This document shows positions 40,101 to 49,100 of a stretch of DNA of 64,000 nt, piece by piece. The stretch spans positions 6,895,909 to 6,959,908 of the forward strand of contig NW_024037067.1 of NCBI RefSeq assembly GCF_015706575.1. Direction: 5' to 3'. Numbering within the stretch: position 1 is the stretch's first letter; every line of letters starts with the position of its first letter. The translations under genes and the position numbers were made by a program. Under the pieces are notes generated by a model. It did not search any database, had not been told where the DNA came from, and worked only from the letters and a program-made list of their open reading frames with translations. Origin of the DNA: Patiria miniata. Its lineage: Eukaryota; Echinodermata; Asteroidea; Valvatida; Asterinidae.

Positions 40101-43100
40101 AACAAAGAAAATAAAATTACAAAAGTAGACAAGACATTACATTCAAACTTTACACAGAACATAAAAAGAAAATAATAAAAAACTAACAGGCGAGTGGAGA
40201 GTGCAATTAGAAAACACTTATTGCACATTCATACAAAAAATCTGCATACGGTAGTAAAGAAAAAAAGAAAAACTTCTTGATGCTAAACATTACATGGAGT
40301 CCCCCCCCCCCCCAACAGACCTAGAAAAAATCACGTTGGGATAAAATTTTGCAAAGATAAAAAACAATAAGAGTAAAACAAGCAAAATATTATACATGTT
40401 GTAGTATACCCAAATTACATATTTTTTAAAAGTGGAACACGCTTAGAAATAAATAAGAGTCATTCTGAGGCTTGGATCTACATTTACAATGCATATATTG
40501 TAAACCACAATATGCATTGTAAATGCATCTTGAAACCACACGTCTTGCCTGCTTTTGTGATTATCTTTAAAGAGTGACCTTTGACTTTGATGTGTGACCT
40601 TTGACATCATTATGATGTGAAGGTTCCCATGTTGCATCTATGACCCAAGTTTGGTTCAAACTGGACTTCAACTTTTCAAATGAGACCAATTTTACATGTT
40701 TAGCCCATTTTACAGCTTGACCTCAGATGACCTTTGACCTTGGTACGTGACCTTTGACTTAATTACCATATGAAGGTTGTCATGTTGCATCTATGACCCA
40801 AGTTTGGTTCCAATTGGACTTCGACTTTTCAAATGAGACCAATTTTACATTTAAGCCTATTTCACAACTTGACCTCGGATGACCTTTGACTTTGGTATGT
40901 GACCTTTGACATCAGTATCATATGAAGGTTCCCATGTTGCATCTATGACCCAAGTTTGGTTCCAATTGGACTTTCAACTTTTGAAATGGGACAAATTTTA
41001 CGAAACTTTAACCAAAATACCGTACATGTATCGGTACTGGTATACATGTACATGTACAGTATACGTACCCAGACATAGTGATTGTGAACAAAGTCCAGGT
41101 GAGACAAAAATGGGGCTAAACCAACTTTTGGTCAGTTTCGTTAAGTGAAGGAAAGAAAATAGCCTCAGAATGACCCTCAAAAATTGAGGGTGAGAGCAAA
41201 TCGCCATTTGAAAACAATATGCGATAGTTTGATTTTTTTGTTCTTAAAAACTAAGTTGATTTTGATATTTCTTTATTGTTCACTCCTCACTGACTATAAG
41301 TGGATAATGTCGACATTAGATTATAGGCTCAGGCCTCGATATTAAAAAAATACTGCAAGTGAGACTCGCGCAATCCTCCTGGCATGCTGGCAGGTTTTAT
41401 AAAGTCAGTGTCCCTAACCAAAATGGAGATTTCTATTGTTTTAGCAATATAGAGACCTTGACCTCTGACCTTTCGGCCCCAAAAGCAATAGGCTTCTTAA
41501 GACTACCAAAAACAACCCACAAACCACATTTCAAGTTTCTAAGTAAAGTATTTCTGAAGTTATCACGCTGACAAGATTTCTTTTGTTTTAGGAATAGTGG
41601 TCTTGACCTTTGACCTGTCGGCCTCAAAATCAATAGGCTTCTTAAGACTACCAAGAACAATCCACAAACCAAATTTCAAGCTCCTAAGGAAAGTATTTTT
41701 CAAGTTATCGTGCTGACAAGAGTTAACCTAACCAAAACATAACACCGTGCAGGTAAGTGTACGCCTGCCAAGTATAAAGGCAATCTGGTCGATTTAAGTG
41801 GCTAAAGTGGCGGTAACAAAAATATGTGTACAAATGCTATGGGCAGATGACTGAAAAGGAAAAATTAAAGAAACTAGATTTACTTATGTTTGTACAAAAG
41901 CCCATTAGCGTCACTGCAAATACAGTGTATATGTTATTACGGATTATTAATTCGTTATTACGGATTATTAACTCGTTATTATGGATTATTAATTCGTTAT
42001 TACGGATTATTAACTCGTTATTACGGATTATTCAATTCGTTATTACGGATTATTAATTCGTTATTACAGATTATTTGATTCGTTATTACGGATAGTTAAT
42101 TCGTTATTACATCGATCTCATGTGCACTCTCATGTACATAACATGGTCAATGTCATGGGAAAAGTTCATGTTCAATTCAACCTGTTTTGGTAAATGGACA
42201 TTTTGCGACGAAGGTATGCCCTTTTTACGTAAACTTGGTGTTAAAATAACCACAGGACATCTGAACAACTGTCAGAGAAACTTGGCGGGATTTAAAAAGT
42301 GCATTGCGACCATTTAAGGAAAAATTAACATGAGGGGGAGGGGCGCAACCCCCTCATGTTAAGTTTTCCTTAATTTTTCCTGTATTTTAATTATTTTGAC
42401 CTAAGATCACTCTTTAGTCATAGTTTCATATTTCACAAGTGCCAAGGCACCAATACATGTACAAGCTGGTTTTAATTTCTCCTCTGCCGTTGTGTCGCAA
42501 GGGTATGAGCGAAAAGAAAAGGTGGGGGTAAAGGCTACGCCCCCCCCCCTGCGCTTTTTGCGCTGCTTTTAACTTAAGTTAATTAGTCTGATCTATATTC
42601 ACTCTTAAGTTGTTTTTTCCATAATCTACAAGTTCCAAGCTAATGATACTTGATTTGATCTTGTTCTCAAATTTGATTAAATGTAAAATTTGCGGCATGC
42701 CGCCAATGGGCCTTTGTCTGATCTAGCGAAACTCAAGACCGGTCATTCTGTGATCAGGGTCGGTGATACTATGCTTTAAGACAATCTGGGGATTTGTTCC
42801 TGAAATTTTGCATTTTGATTAAACCCTATCCAGCTCTCAGTGCATTCTGATCACGTGCTCTCCGCATGTGAGTACTAGATTTATTTCGTAATAACGAATT
42901 ATCAATCCGTAATAACGAATTAAATAATCTGTAATAACGAATTAATAATCCGTAATAAGGAATTAATAATCCGTAATAACGAATTAATAATCCGTAATAA
43001 CGAATTAATAATCCGTAATAATGCAGGGTTCGACCTTAGCGGTGGTCCGCTGGCCAAATGCCAGTTGAATTGCCGGCGGACCAGCTGAAACACCTTGCCA

Positions 43101-46100
43101 AGTGGTCCGGCTGGCCAGCCAAATAAATCTGCGTCAAAAAAATGGTTGTTGTATTTATTTGGTTTCTTACTTACATTCGCTATTTTTTTCAAAAGAAACC
43201 TCCGTTATTTTTACAAATTCGCTTCGCGATATGACTACTTCGCAACTCGATGTCACGGTGACTTTCATCATGTGCGTAAACCCAGCTCAATGCGGCGATG
43301 ACTGGTTCCCGCCGTGCCAATTTAGAAGACACGATGAAAATGCGGTAACTAGTCTGTGCACGGCTATGCGATCGATTACTCCTAGAGCCTCATAGATTAA
43401 GAACCCCGCAAAATTGTTTTCAGCACAAAACACTAATTAAGTACAAAAACGTCCATCAAAATGCAGAAATTTCCCACAGAACCGCTCCACAGTTTGCCCC
43501 TAAACTCCGTACCACATCTCATGACATACTCACAAAATATGCGCAGAACAAACATCGCTGGATTTTGTCTTTTTTGGGGCTTAAATGATGAAAAATATGC
43601 CCTTTCCGGACTGAGCTACTTGAAACGTGCAGGATGATTTTCAGTTCGGTCGGAGCGCGCCGCGGGGGGTACGGTACAAGCACTTGTACGCATGCGCATA
43701 CTATCATTTCGCTTGTACCGTACCCCCCGCGGCGTGCTCCGAGCGAACCGAAAATCATCGTGCACGTTTCAAGTGTCAGGTTGGCTCAGTGCGGAAAGGG
43801 CATATTTTTCATCATTTTAGCCCCCCAAAAAATCCAGCGATATTTGTTCTGCGCATAATTTGTGAGTATGTCATGAGGTGTAGTACGGAGTTTGGGGGCA
43901 AACTGTGCAGCGGTTCTGTTGGAAATTTCTGCATTTTGATGGACGTTTTTGTACTTGATTAGTGTTTTGTGCTGAAAACAATTTTGCGGGGTTCTTAATC
44001 TATGAGGCTCCACTACGTGGAGCCTCATACTTTAGTTCTAGGAGTAGCGATTGACAGCGCTAGCATGGCTATGCATTGTGCAGACGCCAGGCACGTGCTC
44101 TGTCAACTGGTCGGATTCGACATCGTAAAAATGCCAAGAAAACACCGATGGAGAAAGAACATTTTTGCAAGTTAATTTACAAAATTGATCAAGCTTATCT
44201 GTGTATGTATTTTCTGTGTTCATGAGTTCATTTTGAGATCGCACTACTCGTATTTGGAGTGATACATGCCCCGTGTTTCCCGAAATTTTTGACGGTAAAA
44301 ACGGGTCTGTCGGCCCATGGTGGGCCGCTCACCACACACGCACGCATCACACACCTCGGAGTTTCGGCCAGCTCCCCGCGTCTTGACTAGCGTTGTGCAT
44401 ATGGTGCGAACGACCTGAATTTTCCATTATTTTTTGAAATTATCGAACGTAAATATATTGAAAAAAATTAAAGCCTTTGGTTTTATTCACTTTTTGTTGC
44501 CATTTCGTGTATAGCTTTCGTAGTGCAATGAAACTAGTTCAGGCTAAAACTTCGCATATAATTGAATACCCCATTCAATCTGCATAAAAAAATTGGCAAA
44601 AAAGAGAAGAATTTCCGACCGACCGACCCTATTTTTGAAAGGCATGTAATCGGAAGCAGAACTATTTTTTTGGCCTAATTAAGGTAGGTTTTATTCACTT
44701 TTTGTGGCCATCTTTTTGTGTATAGCTTTCATAGTGCAATAAAAATAAAATCAGGCTAAAACTTCGCATACTGAGGCCTAATTGAATACCCCATTCAAGC
44801 GGCATAAAAAAAATGGCCCCCCAAAAACCCCAAAATCCGACCGACCGACCCTATTTTTAAAAGGCATGTAATCTGAGGCAGAACTATATATTTTTTTGCG
44901 GCCTCAGATCATGGAGGAAGAAAATAGACCTCTATTGCTCAGGTGACATGATGACATGGGTGTTGATGACAATAGTCTTGTTATGACTTATGTGAAACTG
45001 ATTAACTGGTGGGTACACGCTGTATAAGACGGACCAGTCAAAAACCTGGCGGACCAGTCAAAATTCTAGCCAACTGGTCCGGCTGGCCAGTCAAAAAAAA
45101 AGTTAAGGGCAACCCCTGTAATGTATTAAATAATCCGTAATAATGAATCAAATAATCCGTAATAACGAATTAAACAATCCGTAATAACTAATTACCAACA
45201 TATACATGTACTTGCAGTGGTGCTAATGGGCTTTCGTATGTTTGTGTATAAACATACGGCCGTTTCGGTAATTTTTTGTTATTGTATTTTTATGTCATGT
45301 AAGACTGATAGGACATGTGCGGTAGAGTGATCAGGACCAATACAGATATTGCCCTTCAAAATATGCACTTTTAATATGCCGTCACATGTCACTTGATGAC
45401 ATCATCGTGACCTCACTTCAATTTCATCTATAACACATCCCGATCTAGGTAGGCCTACATACCAACTTTCAACCCAATCGGACATGTTGTTCTGTAGATA
45501 GGCCTTCAAAATATGTACTTTTAATGTGACGTCACATGTCACGTGATGACATCATTGTGACGTCACTTGACTTTTCATCAATAACACATCTTGGTGTAGG
45601 TACATACCACTTGAGTTTTAACCCAATCAGACCTGTAGTTTTGTAGATATTGGCCTTCAAAATATGCACTTTTAATATGACATCACATTTCACGTGACGA
45701 CGTCACGTGACCACCAATTACAACATCGCTGTCAGCAACAAATTTGAAGCCCTAGACGCTCCCATGAAAGATCCATATTCTGCTATCTGCTGCTACAGAA
45801 ACAATTGGCACCTGTAGGCACCAGAAACGCCCCTGGCTGACCGCGGAAACAATGGACATCCTCGACCAGAAGCGCTATGCACGTCTGCGTGGCGACACAT
45901 GCGAAGCATGCAGACTAAAAGGCGTCTTTAAAGCTCAAGCCAAGGGCAACCTTGAGGAGGCAAACTCGCTGACGACGCTGAAGAAGGGCTACACAGAAAC
46001 AACATGTGTCCATCCTTTCAGGCCATCAAGTGTATGCACGGCCCCCAACAACAGGGATGTAGCACCTTGCCAATAACTAAGACTGACGGCACCCCATGCA

Positions 46101-49100
46101 AGACGGTCGAGGAGTCGTTTGGCCCGCTGGCGAGAGCACTACAAACCATGCTGAACCTGCCTCTAGCCATGTCCTGCCCAACCTCAACAGCCGCAACCCC
46201 ACTACGGATGTGCATTCAGACGCTCCCACCCTGGCCGAGGTATGCCCCGCTATCAGAAAACTCAAGAACGGACGTGCTGCAGGACCGGACGGTAGGCCTA
46301 TTCCCATTGAACTGCTCAAGTGCGCAGAGGCCCATATCAGCGTGGCCCTCCATGATCTCTTCCTCAAAGTATGGTCCCCAGGTAGGGTCCCTGCCGAATA
46401 GAGGGACGGCATCATCATCACCCTGCAGCAGCTACAGGCCCATCACTCTGCTGTCATTCCCTGGAAAGGTTTTCAGCCAAGTCCTGCTATCTCGCTTAGA
46501 ACCACTACTCACCCGTCACCCTCGCCTCCAGCAGTCTAACTTCTGACCTCTTCGTGTTGCCTTTGTAGACACCAAGGCAGCCTTTGACTCGGTAGAACAG
46601 GAAGCTCTATGGCAGGCCCTGAAAGCTACTGGAGTCCCGCCATTCCTGCTTCACCTGATTCATTCCCTGCACCAGGGTAGCATCTCTACCGTGCGTGTCG
46701 GAGACGACATCTCAACCCCCTTCCCACCACTTCAGGTGTCCGTCAGGGCTGCATCCTTCTGTGCCATCGACTAGATCCTAAGCTGCTGTCAGTCAGATCT
46801 CGGAATAACAGTTAGAGACAAGTCCTTCACAGACCTGGACTATGCCGATGATGACGCCCTGTTCTTAGGAAAACCTGACTAGTGGCCTACCGGTACCTCA
46901 CTCCAGAGGTTTGAGGAAGAGGCCATGACGATGGGGATGCACGTGTCATGGGCCAAAACCAAGATCCAGAATTGCACCACTCGCCTCAGCCACTGTCATG
47001 GGCCAGCCTGTTGAGGTCACGGAGAAGTTTAGGTATCTTGGCGGCGACATCAGCTCCTCAGGCTACTCATCGCCCGACATCCTCCGACGAATAGGCCTCT
47101 CTTCATCAACCTTTGGCCAACTCGACTGGGTGTGGCGGAACAAACGCCTTAACCTCTCAAACAAGCTGAAGATATACACGACTTGTGTCCTCCCCGTTCT
47201 ACCATACGGGTTGGAGGTGTGGACGTCCCTAACTGAGGACAGGCGAAGGCTTTCAAGCCTTCAATAAGATTTGCCAACGGCGCATCCTTGGTGTCCGGTG
47301 GTCCGATTTGTCACGAACACCACTATCATGGGGACCACCGGTATCAAGGATATCCATGCAACCATCTTATGGAGGCGTCATTCCCTCTTCGGCCACGTCT
47401 GAAAATGCCAGATGACACACCAGCCCACACCGCCCTTAAGCTTTAATAGCGTCGACATACATGGGGGACTCCACCCTGACACTGCTTGGAGGAAACCCAG
47501 GGGCTGCCTCCGCAACACCTGGGTGCGCCAGCTGGAAGTTGACCACAAGACACGAGCACAACATCTGTGGCAGTCTGCATTCAATTGCTTGGTTTGGGCG
47601 GCTCAACGTCCCCAATGATGGATTACGAGAATCATGATGATGATGATGATACCATTTTCACCCAAATAATATACATGTACATGTACATACCGTACATGCA
47701 TACAGTATATTTATCTGTCAAACCTGTTTATATATCAAGATGAAGAGCACATTATGCGCTTTCTGCTGAATGTGACAAGTTTAGAATTGAAAAGCTGTCC
47801 TTAAAACTTGTTTTGTTGGATCAAGTCACAATTATGCTAATTTGGATAAGAATTGAAGGTTTGCATGGTGAAGAGAGCAACGAGGAAGTTTGCTGTTGCA
47901 CCATATAACAAATCTCTTTTGTGAGCTTGTGAGGTTCTGAAGAGAACCGGGAAAACTCAAAAATTTTGGATGTTTGCTCTGCCCCATCGTCAGAATACTG
48001 AGGAATTCCAATGGTGAAAGGCAGTTGTGTAGGAGAAGTGGATGTGGAGAACCACGGAGATGTGAAGGAAACAGCTCTAGAGACCAAGCAATCTTCACAC
48101 CTCCACACTTCACCGCTTCCAGAACCTCTCAAGCATACAAAAGATATTTGTTAAACGGTCTAACCGTAAACCTACACATATACTCTTTTGTTAATTTGGC
48201 TAGGAAAACTAAAGATCATCATTTACTTGACTGATTTTGATCAACTTTGGATCGAAAATGAGGTATTCAGTATTTATTAACATACATTGTACCTTAAAGG
48301 GAAGATACATTTGCAAACATCACAAAACGAAATCATCAAATAATCACGAAATACCTCACTAGATTGTTAGGGAATGACAGTCTAAAGCATCCTGAAAAAT
48401 TGTGGCTCCTGGTGTGCTGTCATTTTCAAGAAAAATTGTATTTTTCCAACGCTGGTCAGCGTTGAGAAAACTGGCTTTTTTTCAAAAACTGCTCCTAATT
48501 TTTCATAATTAGTTATTCCACGTTTTCTTTGCAATTGATTACACACCTGTGAAGGGGTACAAGCCTGCTAGACTGATTCTCTGACCTTACAATTTCCCAA
48601 AGTCATGATTACTCAATTTCATCTAAAGTGGGGTCAGGGAACCAGACTACAAGAACATGATTGGTTTTCATGGTTTTTCCAGCATCTACAAGCCCAAATC
48701 GTGAAACAAGTCATTTCGACAATATTTGCTATAACATACTAATCCTCCAAATCCATTTATTTCTGAAAATTGCAGCAAAAGCAAATGTTGTACATTCCCT
48801 TTAATTAGCCCAATTATGCTAGTCCCCCAAACCTGAAAATCACAGTGACTCTGTTTTTTTAAGTATTGTGATGTATGCTGTTGGCTGTTGTTTCGACTTT
48901 TGAGGTCAACACAGCTGTCACAAGAGACTTTTCAGTTGTTGGGCTCTAGTCAATGTGCCCACCAAATATTGCACCTGGGTGCACTGTCTTTCTTGATTGA
49001 GGATCTATTCTAGCTGTGTAATACAAATAAGTAGAGACAAAAAAAATCCAGTTTTTTAAAACATTCAAAAACAGTCTAGTTTTTAGAACAATCAATTTTG

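Larger units (their letters stand above)
43024..45118. mobile_element. hAT-like non-autonomous transposon, 2.1 kb
   Basis: Begins CAGGGTTCGACCTTAG and ends CTTAACTTTT-type sequence in reverse (AAGGGCAACCCCTG). CAGGG ends are typical of hAT. GGACCAG / CTGGTCC words are clustered near both ends (43045-43120, 45030-45090), as expected for subterminal transposase-binding sites. It sits inside the 21-bp array of the foldback. The 8-bp duplication is not clear because the target is itself repetitive. No transposase gene. Confidence 0.7.
41858..45285. mobile_element. Second foldback-type element, split by a hAT-like insertion
   Basis: The left arm has AAAAGCCCATTAGCGTCACT (41897) then a 21-bp-period array (41936-42112). 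The right arm has the inverted array (42886-43022, continued 45119-45195) then AGTGGTGCTAATGGGCTTTC (45216). Without the insertion at 43024-45118 it is about 1.3 kb. Outer borders are approximate and no target duplication was confirmed. The design, tandem repeats in inverted arms, is like the unrelated element at 8981. Confidence 0.8.

Noticed and set aside
41936-42112. CRISPR-like array of 21-bp repeats
   Set aside because: Units abut without unique spacers and the sequence is eukaryotic; it is the arm of a foldback element.
43519-43962. Similar peptides on opposite strands suggesting a gene pair
   Set aside because: They are the two arms of one palindrome read in opposite directions.
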